In this document: positions 9,279 through 19,275 of the stretch, piece after piece
Layout: each line of letters starts with the position of its first letter
Numbering within the stretch: position 1 is the stretch's first letter
Notes under the pieces: generated by a model
What the model was told of the DNA's origin: nothing
Databases searched by the model: none
The model's input: the letters and a program-made list of their open reading frames with translations, nothing else
Position numbers and translations under genes: made by a program
Source of the DNA: Kineosphaera limosa NBRC 100340
Lineage (GTDB): Bacteria; Actinomycetota; Actinomycetes; Actinomycetales; Dermatophilaceae
DNA length: 61,284 bases
Direction of reading: 5' to 3'
Assembly: GCF_000298215.1 (NCBI RefSeq)
Contig: NZ_BAHD01000010.1
Coordinates: 1-61,284 of the forward strand

Positions 9279-10550
9279 ATGAGCACGCAGCCCACGCCCG
9301 TCCGCCTGCAGCGCCGCCGCCCCGGCCCGGGCCAAGTCACCTTCTCGCCGCCGGGTAATCCGATGCCGCCGACGCACCTGGCCGACCTCGACGTGCCTGC
9401 CCGCAAGGAGGCGGTCGCCGCGCTCGGGCACAAGCCGTTTCGCGCCGCGCAGCTCTCGACCCACTACTTCGAGCACTGGACCAGCGACCCGGAGCACATG
9501 ACCGACCTGCCCAAGGCCGGCCGCGACGAACTCGTCGCCGCGATGCTGCCGACCCTGCTGACGCCGGTGCGACACCTGGAGGCCGACGGCGGGGCCACCG
9601 TGAAGTCGGTGTGGCGGCTGCACGACGGCGCGCTCGTCGAATCGGTACTCATGCGCTACGCCCGCCGCGCCACCGTCTGCATTTCGAGCCAGGCCGGGTG
9701 CGGCATGAACTGCCCGTTCTGCGCGACCGGCCAGGAGGGCTTCACCCGCAACCTGTCGACCGCCGAGATGGTCGAGCAGGTCGTCGCAGCCCAGCGGATG
9801 CTGCGAGACGGGCCCTCGGGGTTGCGCGGACCGGCCGCCGCCATCGACCTGCCGGCCGGCGCCGCCAGCGCCTTCGACGCCCCGGAGGGCTCCGCGGGCG
9901 CATTCGATGCCCCCGACGACGACGGCGCGCCGACCGACCCCGGCCAGAACTCGCGCGTCTCCAATGTCGTGTTCATGGGCATGGGGGAGGCCCTCATCAA
10001 TTACAAGCGAGCGATCGCCGCGATCCGCCGGATGGTCGACCCCACCCCGGCCGGCCTGGGGATGTCGGCGCGCGGCATCACGATGTCCAGCGTCGGCCTC
10101 GTGCCCGGCATCGACCGGCTCGCGGGCGAGGGCATCCCGGTGACCCTCGCGCTCAGTCTGCACGCGCCCGACGACGAGCTGCGCGACGAGCTCGTGCCGA
10201 TCAACAACCGGTACAAGGTCGACGAGGCCCTCGACGCCGCCTACCGCTACTTCGAGACGACCAAACGACGGGTCTCCATCGAGTACGCGCTGATCCGCGA
10301 CATCAACGACCACGCGTGGCGCGCCGACCTGCTGGGGGACAAGCTCAACGCCCGCGGCCGCGGCTGGGTACACGTCAACCCCATCCCGCTGAATCCGACC
10401 CCAGGCAGCAAGTGGACCGCGAGCCGCCCGGGCGTCGAGCAGCAGTTCGTCGAGCGGCTGCGTGCCCACGGCATCCCGACGACGGTGCGCGACACGCGCG
10501 GCAGCGACATCGACGGGGCCTGCGGGCAGCTGGCGGCAGCGACCGCCTGA
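9279..10550 (+). CDS. rlmN: dual-specificity RNA methyltransferase RlmN
   Basis: Radical-SAM enzyme that makes 2-methyladenosine in 23S rRNA (A2503 in E. coli numbering) and certain tRNAs. The CxxxCxxC iron-sulfur motif is C141, C145, C148 ([11 protein letters not shown]), and the C-terminal acceptor Cys lies in GACGQL. At 423 aa it is longer than usual because of an Ala/Asp/Pro-rich insertion (about residues 178-224) with an internal FDAP repeat, placed just before VVFMGMGE. The normally conserved GEPLANY reads GEALINY here. ATG 9279 is preferred; no strong RBS is seen. It sits 40 bp after cdsA. Confidence 0.94.
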   Translation: MSTQPTPVRLQRRRPGPGQVTFSPPGNPMPPTHLADLDVPARKEAVAALGHKPFRAAQLSTHYFEHWTSDPEHMTDLPKAGRDELVAAMLPTLLTPVRHLEADGGATVKSVWRLHDGALVESVLMRYARRATVCISSQAGCGMNCPFCATGQEGFTRNLSTAEMVEQVVAAQRMLRDGPSGLRGPAAAIDLPAGAASAFDAPEGSAGAFDAPDDDGAPTDPGQNSRVSNVVFMGMGEALINYKRAIAAIRRMVDPTPAGLGMSARGITMSSVGLVPGIDRLAGEGIPVTLALSLHAPDDELRDELVPINNRYKVDEALDAAYRYFETTKRRVSIEYALIRDINDHAWRADLLGDKLNARGRGWVHVNPIPLNPTPGSKWTASRPGVEQQFVERLRAHGIPTTVRDTRGSDIDGACGQLAAATA

Positions 10551-10646
10551 GCGGCACCCGTCGAGATCACACCCAGATTCCTCCAAGGTTTCTTTGCAGG
10601 AGTCGATGGGAGGGGAGTGCAGCCCGGCGCATCCCCAGGAGGAGTC

Positions 10647-12220
10647 ATGTCGTTGCAGGATCGAATCCCCGGTGGGCTCGTCGGAAAAATGGTGGCGCCC
10701 CTGCTGCTCCTGCTCGTCGCCCTCCTGGCGGTCGGTGGCTTCACGCTCATGTTGGTCTCCGCGCTGGAACGCAGCGGAGAGAACCAGCAGAGCGCGACCG
10801 CCTATCTGCTGCGACTGGAATCGGCGGCCGTCACCCTCAAGGCGATCGCCAACGACGAGCGTGGCTTTCTCATCGGCGGCGACCGTAAGTTCGTCGACGA
10901 GGTCATCGAGCGACGCGAGCAGGTCGGCGACGACCCGCCGCCGCCGCCGGGCTTGCGCCGACGGACGAGGCGCGCACGCAGGTCGGCCTCTTGCAAACCC
11001 AGATCGCCGGGTGGAACGACGCGCTGGATGCCGAGTTCGCCCAATACACCGGCGACCGGCAAGGGGCGATCGCGGCCGCGCTGGGTGCCAACCGCGACCT
11101 GCGCAAGACCTATGAGGGCACCCTCAAAGGCCTGGTCGAAGGGGGCGCCGCGTACATGGCGCAGGTCTCCGACCTGGACGCCCTCGCCTCACGCTCCCGC
11201 ATCATCGTGGCCGTGCTGACCGTCGTCTGCGCGCTGCTGACGCTCGGGGTCGCGTTGCTGGCCGCGCGCGACATCCGCTCACGCGTCGCGGGGCTGCTGG
11301 CCGACCTCGACGCGCTGGCCGGTGGCGACCTGCGCGAGCGCGCCGCCGCCACCGGACGCGACGAGCTGACCCAGGTGTCCCAGGGGCTCGCCCGAGTCGT
11401 GGATACCCTGCGTGGCACGGTCGGTGAATTGCAGGCCTGCTCGCGAGAACTGGGCACCGAGTCCGAGCGGCTCGTCGGCGTGGCCGGCACGATCGCCCAG
11501 AGCGCCTCCAGCGCCTCCGACCAGGCCAGCGGCGTCTCCCACGCCGCCACCGACGCCGGCCGCAACATCGAGACCGTCGCCGCCGGCGCGGAGGAGATGA
11601 GCGCCTCGATCCGCCAGATCGCCGACAACGCCCAGGAGGCTCGCCGGGTCGCGGCCGAGGCCGTCGAGGCCGCCCAGGGCACGGCCGGCTCCGTCACGAG
11701 GCTGGGCGCCTCATCCGCGGAGGTGGGCGAGGTCGTCAAGGTCATCACGAGCATCGCCGAACAGACCAACCTGCTGGCCCTCAACGCCACGATCGAGGCG
11801 GCCCGCGCAGGCGAGGCCGGCAAGGGCTTCGCCGTGGTCGCCAACGAGGTCAAGGATCTGGCGCAGGAGACCTCCAAGGCGACCGAGACCATCACCAAGC
11901 AGATCGAGTCGATCCAGGCCGACACCGAGTCCGCGACCGCGGCGATGGGCCAGATCACCGCGGTCATCGAGCGGATCAACGACTACCAGAGCGTCGTCGC
12001 CTCCGCCGTCGACGAGCAATCCGCGACGACCAGCGAGATGGCCGTGAGCGTGGACCGCGCCGCCCGCAGCACCCGCTCGATCGGCACCTCGATCGAGCAG
12101 GTCTCCAAGGCGACGGCGCACACCACCGAGATCGCCGAGCAGACGCGGGTCACCGCGGGCCAGCTCGACCAGATGAGCGACCGGCTCGGCGCGCAGGTGG
12201 CTCGATTCCGGCTGGTCTGA
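10647..12220 (+). pseudogene. methyl-accepting chemotaxis protein with a frameshift
   Basis: AGGAGGAG 3-4 bp before ATG 10647 starts a receptor with a membrane segment (about residues 15-38) and a CHASE3-like periplasmic part (NDERGFLIGGD). The frame then breaks in a CCG run at 10935-10950. Restoring one missing base joins it to a second frame that carries the rest of the sensor, a second membrane segment (near 11200-11270), a HAMP domain and the cytoplasmic signalling hairpin with [19 protein letters not shown]. No CheR-docking pentapeptide is seen at the C-terminus. No che genes lie nearby, so it is an orphan receptor. The break could be a true mutation, a slippage switch or an error in a GC run; both halves are otherwise intact and well conserved. 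Confidence 0.85.
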
Positions 12221-12286
12221 GCAGGTCGGCGGCATATCGGCGCAGGCGCCGGTAGGTTGAGGGCCTGTCGTCGCTGGAGGTTCGCC

Positions 12287-15217
12287 ATGACCGATGTCAT
12301 CGATGCTCACCGCTCCGAGCCGAGCCCTGATCCGCAGCTGCGGGCGACGCCCGTCGTGCCCGGGCCGGTCGACAAAGCGCTCTTGCACGATCTGCGGCAG
12401 GAGGTCGGGCCCGGGCCGCTGCGCAGCCGGCTCATCGACCGGCTGAAGATGAGCCACGACGGCTCGCACTTCCAACTCGTGCCGCAGGCGGTCGTCGTCG
12501 CCCGCGACGGACTCGACGTGCAGAACACGATCGCAGTCGCGACCCGGCATGGGCTGCCGGTGACCTTCCGCTCGGGCGGCACCAGCCTGTCGGGTCAGGC
12601 CGGCACGGATGGGGTGCTCATCGACACGCGCCGCAACTTCCGGCGGGTGCGGGTGCTCGACGAGGGTGCCCGCGTGCTGTGTCAACCCGGCGCTACAGTG
12701 CGGGCCGTCAACACCCGGCTCGCACCCTACCGGCGGGCCCTCGGGCCCGACCCGGCCAGCGAATCCGCGTGCACCATCGGCGGGGTCGTCGCCAACAACT
12801 CCTCCGGCATGCAGTGCGGCACGACCGCCAACACCTACCGAACCCTCGACGCACTCGACTTTGTGCTCCCCTCCGGGACCCGCATCGACACGGCGTCCCG
12901 CGACGCTGACGAGAAACTGCGCCACGACGAGCCGGCGCTCTGGGAGGGCCTGGCCCGACTGCGTGACCGCGTGCGCGCCAACCCCGACTCCGTGCGCCGC
13001 ATCGAGCACCAGTTCTCGATGAAGAACACGATGGGCTACGGCCTGAACTCCCTGCTCGACCACGAGACGCCCGCCGACATGCTGGCCCACCTCATGATCG
13101 GGTCGGAGGGGACGCTCGGGTTCGTCCTTGGCGCGACCTACCGCACCGTGCCGATCTACCCGCACATCGCCACCGCGCTGCTCGTCTTCGAGTCGATCGA
13201 CGCGGCCACCGACGCGCTGCCCGCCCTCATCGAGGCCGGCAGCCGCACCGCCGAACTCATGGACGCGGCCTCGCTGCGGGTCAGCCAGGCCGGCCCGGTG
13301 CGGGTCGGCGCCCTCGACGGGCTGGCGGTGCGCGAGCACACCGCGCTGCTCATCGAGGCTCAGGAAGAGAGCCCCGAGGCGCTCGCCGACACCCGGGCCG
13401 CCCTGGAGCGGGCGATCGGCGGACTGCGGGGGCTGTCCAGCGAGGCGGTCTTCACGACCGAGCCGAGCGAGCGCGCCGCGGCGTGGTCGGTGCGCAAGGG
13501 CTTGTACACCGCCGTCGCCGGAGCGCGCCCGACCGGCTCGACGGCGCTGCTCGAGGATGTCGTGGTGCCGATGCCGGCCCTGACCGGCACCGTGCGCGAG
13601 TTGCAGCGGTTGTGTGGCGGATACGGCTATGACGACGCGGTGATCTTCGGGCACGCGCGCGACGCCAATCTGCACTTCATGATCAACCCGGACCTCGCTG
13701 ATCCCACACAATTGCGTGGCTTTGAGCGGTTCACGGAGGAGCTGGTCGACCTCGTTCTCGACGCCGATGGTTCGCTGAAGGCCGAGCACGGCACCGGGCG
13801 GATCATGGCGCCGTATGTGCGCCGGCAGTACGGCGACGAGCTCTACGACGTCATGCGGCAGATCAAGTCGCTGGCCGACCCCGGCAACGTGCTCAACCCC
13901 GGGGTCATCATCGGTGACGACCCCAAGGCCCACCTGCGCGACCTCAAGGTCACGGCAGCGGTCGACGAACAGGTCGACCGCTGCGTCGAATGCGGCTACT
14001 GCGAGCCCGTGTGCCCGTCGCGGGACGTCACGACGACCCCGCGGCAGCGGATCGCGCTGCTCCGGGATATCGCCCACGCGCCACAGGACGTGCGCCGCAG
14101 CGTCGAGGCCGATTACGCCTACGACGCCGTCGACATGTGTGCCGCCGACTCGCTGTGCCAGAGCGCGTGCCCGGTCGGCATCGACACCGGTGTGTTCATG
14201 AAGGCGCACCGTAAGGCGCGGCACAGCAGCGCCGTGCAGGCGGTCGGGGTGACCCTGGCCCAGGAGTGGGGGCGTTTGCTGCCGCTGCTGCGCACGGGGG
14301 TCGGGATCGGCGCGGTCGGCCCGCACGGCCTCTTTTCGGCGGTCACGGGACTGTCGCGGCGGGTGCTGCCGACCGACCTGGTGCCGTACGTCGGCGACGA
14401 CCTCCCCGGGCCGGGCATCAGCCGCGCGACGACTGCGCGGCGCGAGCCGGGCGAGGTGGTGCTCTTCGCCTCCTGCATCAGCGAGCTGTTCGGACCGGCC
14501 GATCCCGCCGGGCCGCAACGCCACCCGAGCGGCTTGGGGGCGGCGCGCGCCTTTCTGGCCGTCTGCGACCGCGCCGGGGTGGCTGTGCAGATCCCCGCCG
14601 GAGTGCAGGACCTGTGCTGCGGCACGGTGTGGCGCAGCAAGGGCCTGAGCGACGGCACGGCGACGATGGCCCGCCGCACCGCCCTGGCGCTGCTGGAGGC
14701 GACCCGGGAGGGCGCGGTGCCGGTCGTCTCCGACGCCAGCTCCTGCTCCCATGGGTTGCACGAGCTGGCCGGAGACCTGCGCGCCGCCGGCGACGACCGG
14801 CTCGCGGCGCGCGTGGAGGCGCTGCGGGTCATGGATGCGGTGGCGTTCGTCGCGCAGGAGGTGCTGCCGCGCCTGCCGGAGCCGGTGCGGCGGGGTGGGC
14901 GGATGGTCGTGCACCCCACGTGCTCGGACCGCCGCGCCGCAGACCTGCCTGCGCTGCAGGCCGTCGCCTCCTTCTGCGCCGAGGAGGTCATCGTGCCCCC
15001 GGACGCAGGCTGCTGCGGCTTCGCCGGCGACCGCGGGATGCTGCACCCGGAGCTGACTGCCGCCGCGACCCACCCCGAGGCCCTCGACGTCGCCGCCCTC
15101 GGCCCCGACATCTGGGCGGCGGTCTCGACCAACCGCACCTGCGAGATCGGCATGACCCGAGCCACCGGCCACGTCTACCGCCACGTCCTGGAGGTCCTGG
15201 AAGAAGTGACCCGCTGA
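12287..15217 (+). CDS. FAD/Fe-S dehydrogenase, probably D-lactate or related 2-hydroxyacid
   Basis: A 976-aa fusion of a GlcD-like flavoprotein and a GlcF-like iron-sulfur protein. The N-terminal PCMH-type FAD domain shows FRSGGTSLSGQA and the FAD_oxidase_C part shows EHGTGRI. Two ferredoxin-type 4Fe-4S motifs begin at C566 and C618, and two CCG domains contain C777-C778-G779 and C909-C910-G911. Single-chain enzymes of this layout oxidise D-lactate or D-2-hydroxyglutarate at the membrane and pass electrons to quinones; the exact substrate cannot be read from sequence. GGAGG 7 bp upstream supports ATG 12287, and TAGGTT at 12253-12258 could be its -10. It stands alone, convergent with the LOG gene. 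Confidence 0.9.
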   Translation: MTDVIDAHRSEPSPDPQLRATPVVPGPVDKALLHDLRQEVGPGPLRSRLIDRLKMSHDGSHFQLVPQAVVVARDGLDVQNTIAVATRHGLPVTFRSGGTSLSGQAGTDGVLIDTRRNFRRVRVLDEGARVLCQPGATVRAVNTRLAPYRRALGPDPASESACTIGGVVANNSSGMQCGTTANTYRTLDALDFVLPSGTRIDTASRDADEKLRHDEPALWEGLARLRDRVRANPDSVRRIEHQFSMKNTMGYGLNSLLDHETPADMLAHLMIGSEGTLGFVLGATYRTVPIYPHIATALLVFESIDAATDALPALIEAGSRTAELMDAASLRVSQAGPVRVGALDGLAVREHTALLIEAQEESPEALADTRAALERAIGGLRGLSSEAVFTTEPSERAAAWSVRKGLYTAVAGARPTGSTALLEDVVVPMPALTGTVRELQRLCGGYGYDDAVIFGHARDANLHFMINPDLADPTQLRGFERFTEELVDLVLDADGSLKAEHGTGRIMAPYVRRQYGDELYDVMRQIKSLADPGNVLNPGVIIGDDPKAHLRDLKVTAAVDEQVDRCVECGYCEPVCPSRDVTTTPRQRIALLRDIAHAPQDVRRSVEADYAYDAVDMCAADSLCQSACPVGIDTGVFMKAHRKARHSSAVQAVGVTLAQEWGRLLPLLRTGVGIGAVGPHGLFSAVTGLSRRVLPTDLVPYVGDDLPGPGISRATTARREPGEVVLFASCISELFGPADPAGPQRHPSGLGAARAFLAVCDRAGVAVQIPAGVQDLCCGTVWRSKGLSDGTATMARRTALALLEATREGAVPVVSDASSCSHGLHELAGDLRAAGDDRLAARVEALRVMDAVAFVAQEVLPRLPEPVRRGGRMVVHPTCSDRRAADLPALQAVASFCAEEVIVPPDAGCCGFAGDRGMLHPELTAAATHPEALDVAALGPDIWAAVSTNRTCEIGMTRATGHVYRHVLEVLEEVTR

Positions 15218-15248
15218 CCCACCGATCCGCCGTGCGGGCAGGGGCGGA

Positions 15249-16343
15249 TTACGAGATGCCGACGAGGGCGGCGGCCTCCTCCAGCGTGTCAACGAGGTGT
15301 GCGGCTTCGGACATGCCGCGGCCCGCGGCCAGGGCCTGGACGGCCTGCCAGGCGGGCACACGCCGGGTCCAGTGCTCGACGCCCACGAGTACGAGCGGCG
15401 GCAGGGGGCTGCCCTCGACCGCATAGAACAGTGGGGTGACGGCCTGGAAGATCTCCTGCACTGTGCCCGCGCGGCCCGGCAGCACGACAATCCCGTTGCG
15501 GCAGCGCGACAACAGGCCGTCCTCGCGCACCGCATTGGAGAAGAACTTGGCGATGTGCTCGCTGAACACGTTCGGCGGCTCGTGGCCGTAGAACCACGTC
15601 GGAATGCCGACGCTGCGCGGCGGCCCCTCCCAGGGCACCGGTCGGGCCAATTCTCGAGCGTGGAACGCGGTGCCCGCCCAGTCGTCGACGGTCGGGACGA
15701 ACGACGGCACCCGCGCGAGCAACTCCAAAGCTGCCGTCAGGCCGTCCTCGCACGTCGCGTAGGCGCCGAGGTTCGCGGCCTCCATGGCACCCGGACCGCC
15801 GCCAGTCGCCACGAGCATCCCCGCCTGAGCCAGCGCAAACCCCAATCGGGCCGCGCCCGTGAAGTGGTCGGTGCCTCGATCCCAGTTGTGTCCACCCATC
15901 ACCCCGACAACCGCACGATCGTCGATGAGGGCGTCCAGGGCATCGCCCATCGCCGCGTCGTGGATCGCCCGCAGCACCGACACATAGGCGTCGTGCAGCA
16001 AGGCCGGGTCGCGGCTCCACGCGTAGGCCAGCGCGTCGGGAGTCGAGCCGTAGCCGCGCTCCAGCAGCCCGGCGTACAGCTCCTGCGGCTCGTACAGCCG
16101 CCCCCGATACGGGTCGACCGGAGCATGAGGCGCGGGTGGGAAGACGATCGCGCCTGCGCGGGTCAGCTTGCGCCCCAACCGGGGCGGCAACAGGCCGCCG
16201 AGCACCACCAGACCGTCGAAGTCGCCGTGACCGTCGAAGATGTCGGCGTTGCCGCGCAGGTCCAGGCCCTTGAGTCGCATGTGCGCCGGGGCCGTGCCCG
16301 CCGCCAGCGCCGCCCGCAGCGCGTCCACCGACTCGATATCCAT
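15249..16343 (-). CDS. LOG family (TIGR00730-like) nucleotide hydrolase
   Basis: A 364-aa Rossmann-type protein. GGGPGAMEAANLGA and a PGRAGTVQEIFQ segment correspond to the GGGxGxM and PGGxGTxxE motifs of LOG proteins, which cleave nucleoside 5'-monophosphates (the PpnN class) or release cytokinins. The first G of the second motif is replaced (PGRAGT), but the Thr and Glu are retained. It is longer than typical ~200-aa LOGs, with an N-terminal extension of about 120 residues, and so is closer to the PpnN-like group. ATG 16343 begins MDIESVD with no clear RBS; a longer reading upstream is not conserved-looking. Confidence 0.75.
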   Translation of the reverse strand: MDIESVDALRAALAAGTAPAHMRLKGLDLRGNADIFDGHGDFDGLVVLGGLLPPRLGRKLTRAGAIVFPPAPHAPVDPYRGRLYEPQELYAGLLERGYGSTPDALAYAWSRDPALLHDAYVSVLRAIHDAAMGDALDALIDDRAVVGVMGGHNWDRGTDHFTGAARLGFALAQAGMLVATGGGPGAMEAANLGAYATCEDGLTAALELLARVPSFVPTVDDWAGTAFHARELARPVPWEGPPRSVGIPTWFYGHEPPNVFSEHIAKFFSNAVREDGLLSRCRNGIVVLPGRAGTVQEIFQAVTPLFYAVEGSPLPPLVLVGVEHWTRRVPAWQAVQALAAGRGMSEAAHLVDTLEEAAALVGIS

Positions 16344-16470
16344 CGCTCGATGATGCCGGACGCTGTGGGATCGTTTCCCATTCGTGACGTCGCAGGGGTG
16401 ATCGGCTGGGCCGGGCGGCCGTTGGGAAGAACGGCACCGATCTCCCGCGCTGTACCCCCTCGAGGACGAC

Positions 16471-16959
16471 ATGAAGTTCTTGCAAGCCCTGGCCGGGTCC
16501 TTGTCCGGCCTGGCTATCGCCGCCGCGCTGGCCGCTGTTCCCGACATCACCCCCGCCGAGGCCGCGACCTCGCCGGCCGCCCCCGCCGTCGCGCAGGCCC
16601 GACCAGTAGCCCATCCGGGCGCCGCCCGGCCGGCAGCGGCGAGTCGGGGTTGGTCGCCGCCGGGCGATGCAGCGACAACGCCGACGCAGCGGGCCATCGC
16701 CGCAGCGGTCCGCGACTCCGAGGTCACCGCCGACGTGCCGGATGATGCCTACACCGTGCGCTCGATCAGCGTCGCCCAGGGCGGCCGGTGGGCGACCGCG
16801 ATGCTGGTGCCCAACGACCCCGACGAGGTCGACGGCGCGGTCGTGCTCGTGCAGCGTCGCAGTGCCCACTGGCACGTCGCGGATCTCGGCACCTTCGAGG
16901 TCGGCTGCGGCATCGCACCCAGCCTCGTTCTGCGCGAACTGCGGCTGACCTGCGGCTGA
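16471..16959 (+). CDS. small secreted protein of unknown function
   Basis: A 162-aa protein with a signal peptide (MKFLQALAGSLSGLAIAAAL, probable cleavage after AEA near residue 31), an Ala/Pro-rich linker and a C-terminal domain of about 90 residues. That domain ends with two cysteines (VGCG and LTCG) likely to form a disulfide after export. I do not recognise the family. CGAGGACG precedes the ATG. It is divergent from the LOG gene and 100 bp upstream of prpE, and the functional link to either is unclear. Confidence 0.7.
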   Translation: MKFLQALAGSLSGLAIAAALAAVPDITPAEAATSPAAPAVAQARPVAHPGAARPAAASRGWSPPGDAATTPTQRAIAAAVRDSEVTADVPDDAYTVRSISVAQGGRWATAMLVPNDPDEVDGAVVLVQRRSAHWHVADLGTFEVGCGIAPSLVLRELRLTCG

Positions 16960-17059
16960 TCCGCGAGGGCGAACCGCCGTTCGTCCCCGCGGTGCGCGCG
17001 CCCAGCGACATGTTTGCCCGTTGCCTGCGCGCGGGGGGTCGGACACGTAAAGATGTGCC

Positions 17060-18958
17060 ATGAGCAATGGCGCATACCGAGTTGTCCACGATCGCTGCAC
17101 GAGCGACCCCGCGGGATTCTGGGGGGAGGTGGCCGAAGGAATCGACTGGATCACGGCCCCGACCCAAGCCCTTGATGACTCGCGGCCGCCGTTCTATCGC
17201 TGGTTCCCCGACGGTGTGATGAACACCTGCTACAACGCCCTCGATCGGCACGTGGCCGGTGGCCGCGCCGACCAGGCAGCCATCCACTACGAGAGCCCGG
17301 TCACCGGCTCCTCTCGCACCATCACCTACGCCGAACTCCTGGAGCAGGTGGCCAAGTTCGCCGGTGTGCTGCGCGCCCAGGGTGTGGAGAAGGGCGACCG
17401 CGTCGTCCTCTACATGCCGATGATCCCCGAGGCGCTCGTCGCGATGCTGGCGTGTGCGCGCATCGGTGCCGTGCACTCCGTGGTGTTCGGCGGGTTCGCC
17501 CCGGCCGAGCTGGCCGCCCGCATCGAGGACGCGCGGCCGAAGATCATCGTCGCGGCCAGTTGCGGCATCGAGCCGTCGCGCACCATCCCCTACAAGCCGA
17601 TGATCGACGCCGCCATCCGCCGCAGCGAGCACAAGCCGGACCATTGCATCGTGTTCCAGCGCGAGCAGGTCGAGGCCGAGATGGGCGAGAACGACCTCGA
17701 CTGGGTGACCGTCATGAACGACGACTCCATCGAGCCGGCCGAGTGCGTACCCGTGCAGGCCACCGACCCCCTGTACGTGCTCTACACCTCGGGCACCACG
17801 GGCAAGCCCAAGGGCATCGTGCGCGACAACGGCGGTCACGCGGTCGCCCTCAACTGGTCTATGCCCAACCTCTACGGCATCCACCCCGGCGAGGTGTTCT
17901 GGGCCGCCAGCGACGTCGGCTGGGTCGTCGGCCACTCCTATATCGTGTACGCGCCGCTGCTCGCCGGCGCCACGACGATCGTCTACGAGGGCAAGCCGAT
18001 CGGCACGCCCGACGCCGGCGCGTTCTGGCGCACGATCGAGAAGTACAACGTCGCCTCCCTGTTCACCGCGCCGACCGCCATCCGGGCCATCAAGAAGGAA
18101 GACCCTGACGGCGAGTTCATGAAGCAGTCGGACCTGTCGAACTTCCGGCGGCTCTTCCTGGCCGGCGAGCGGCTCGACCCCGACACCTACGAGTGGGCGC
18201 ACGCGAAGCTCGGCATCCCGGTCATCGACAACTGGTGGCAGACCGAGACCGGCTGGCCGATCGCGACCAACCCTGTCGGCATCGAGGAGCTGCCGGTCAA
18301 GCCCGGTTCGCCCAGCGTGCCGACCCCCGGTTACGACGTGCAGATCCTCGATGAGCAGGGCAACCAGGTGGAGGCCGGCACCGAGGGGGCCATCTGCATC
18401 AAGCTGCCCATGCCCCCCGGCACCCTGCCCACGTTGTGGCAGGACGACGACCGCTACGTCGAGTCCTACCTCAGCGCCTTCGACGGCTACTACCTCACCG
18501 GCGACGGCGGCTACATCGACTCCGACGGTTACATCTACGTCATGGGCCGCACCGACGACGTACTCAACGTCGCCGGGCACCGCCTGTCCACCGGCTCGAT
18601 CGAGGCGGCCCTGGCCGGCCACCCGAGCGTCGCGGAGTGCGCGGTCATCGGTGTCGCCGACCAGATGAAGGGGCAGATCCCGCGGGCCCTGGTCGTGCTG
18701 AAGTCCGGTATCACCCTCGACGACGCCGGGGAGGCAGAGCTGAAGAAGGAGCTCGTCGGCCGGGTCCGCTCCGAGGTCGGCGCCGTCGCCGCCCTGCGTG
18801 AGGTCGACGTCGTGCAGGCGCTGCCCAAGACCCGGTCGGGCAAGATTCTGCGCAAGACCATGCGGCAGATCGCCGACGGCCAGGAGGCGATGGTCCCCTC
18901 GACCATCGAGGACGCCTCCGTGCTCGAGGTGCTGCGTCCCGTGCTGCGGCACGAGTAG
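17060..18958 (+). CDS. prpE: propionyl-CoA synthetase (acyl-CoA synthetase)
   Basis: ANL-superfamily ligase: propionate (or acetate) + CoA + ATP to acyl-CoA + AMP + PPi. The 632-aa length, the N-terminal ACAS_N domain, MNTCYNALDRHV, the AMP-binding motif YTSGTTGKPKG (242-252) and the catalytic lysine K595 in TRSGKILRK fit PrpE. Acetyl-CoA synthetase is the close alternative; the N-terminal region favours propionate. ATG 17060 has no RBS, and the preceding TAAAGAT suggests a very short or absent leader. A terminator hairpin follows at 18997-19031. Confidence 0.9.
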   Translation: MSNGAYRVVHDRCTSDPAGFWGEVAEGIDWITAPTQALDDSRPPFYRWFPDGVMNTCYNALDRHVAGGRADQAAIHYESPVTGSSRTITYAELLEQVAKFAGVLRAQGVEKGDRVVLYMPMIPEALVAMLACARIGAVHSVVFGGFAPAELAARIEDARPKIIVAASCGIEPSRTIPYKPMIDAAIRRSEHKPDHCIVFQREQVEAEMGENDLDWVTVMNDDSIEPAECVPVQATDPLYVLYTSGTTGKPKGIVRDNGGHAVALNWSMPNLYGIHPGEVFWAASDVGWVVGHSYIVYAPLLAGATTIVYEGKPIGTPDAGAFWRTIEKYNVASLFTAPTAIRAIKKEDPDGEFMKQSDLSNFRRLFLAGERLDPDTYEWAHAKLGIPVIDNWWQTETGWPIATNPVGIEELPVKPGSPSVPTPGYDVQILDEQGNQVEAGTEGAICIKLPMPPGTLPTLWQDDDRYVESYLSAFDGYYLTGDGGYIDSDGYIYVMGRTDDVLNVAGHRLSTGSIEAALAGHPSVAECAVIGVADQMKGQIPRALVVLKSGITLDDAGEAELKKELVGRVRSEVGAVAALREVDVVQALPKTRSGKILRKTMRQIADGQEAMVPSTIEDASVLEVLRPVLRHE

Positions 18959-19275
18959 GTCGCCTCGCTCGGGGGCGCACGTGTCCCGCCGCGATCCGGC
19001 CCGGCCCCCGCAGCTAGCGGGGGTCGGGCCGCGTGCGTGGTCGAATCGGACACTCCCGCAGGTGTTCCGGTGTTTGTGCGGCCCCGATTGGCGACGTGAC
19101 TGACCGTTAGCCGGGAGCCCCTCGCACGGCACGCCATCTCGGGGTTAATGTCGTGACTTGAGCTTCGACGTGGCAGCGGCCGACCCGGCGGCGGCGCGTT
19201 CGGGGCAGCTAGGCGAGGCGCGCCACGGCGGCGCAATTCGTGACGTGCTGAGCTGGGGGAGAGGGGGATCGCGCA
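18959..19275. other. 317-bp gene-free region between prpE and the stress gene
   Basis: It holds the prpE terminator (18997-19031), a possible -10 (TAATGT, 19146-19151) and a purine-rich RBS for the downstream gene at about 19255-19268. I see no other coding frame or repeat. Confidence 0.6.
18997..19031 (+). terminator. hairpin terminator after prpE
   Basis: A 15-bp stem (18997-19011 with 19017-19031) with one mismatch and a loop of 5 nt, all G/C at the base. It lies 38 bp past the prpE stop. No U-run follows. Confidence 0.75.

Noticed and set aside
10617-11219. Stand-alone 200-aa protein from the first part of the chemoreceptor
   Set aside because: The sequence after the CCG run becomes Arg/Ser/Pro-rich and meaningless, while the other frame continues the receptor. 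A frameshift explains both.
11711-15535. Very long open frame on the minus strand opposite the FAD/Fe-S dehydrogenase
   Set aside because: It is low-complexity Arg/Ala/Gly/Val translation without motifs, opposite a gene with complete catalytic signatures. High GC produces such antisense frames.
16766-19132. 788-codon minus-strand frame opposite prpE
   Set aside because: Same reason: no domain, and prpE on the plus strand has all ANL motifs.
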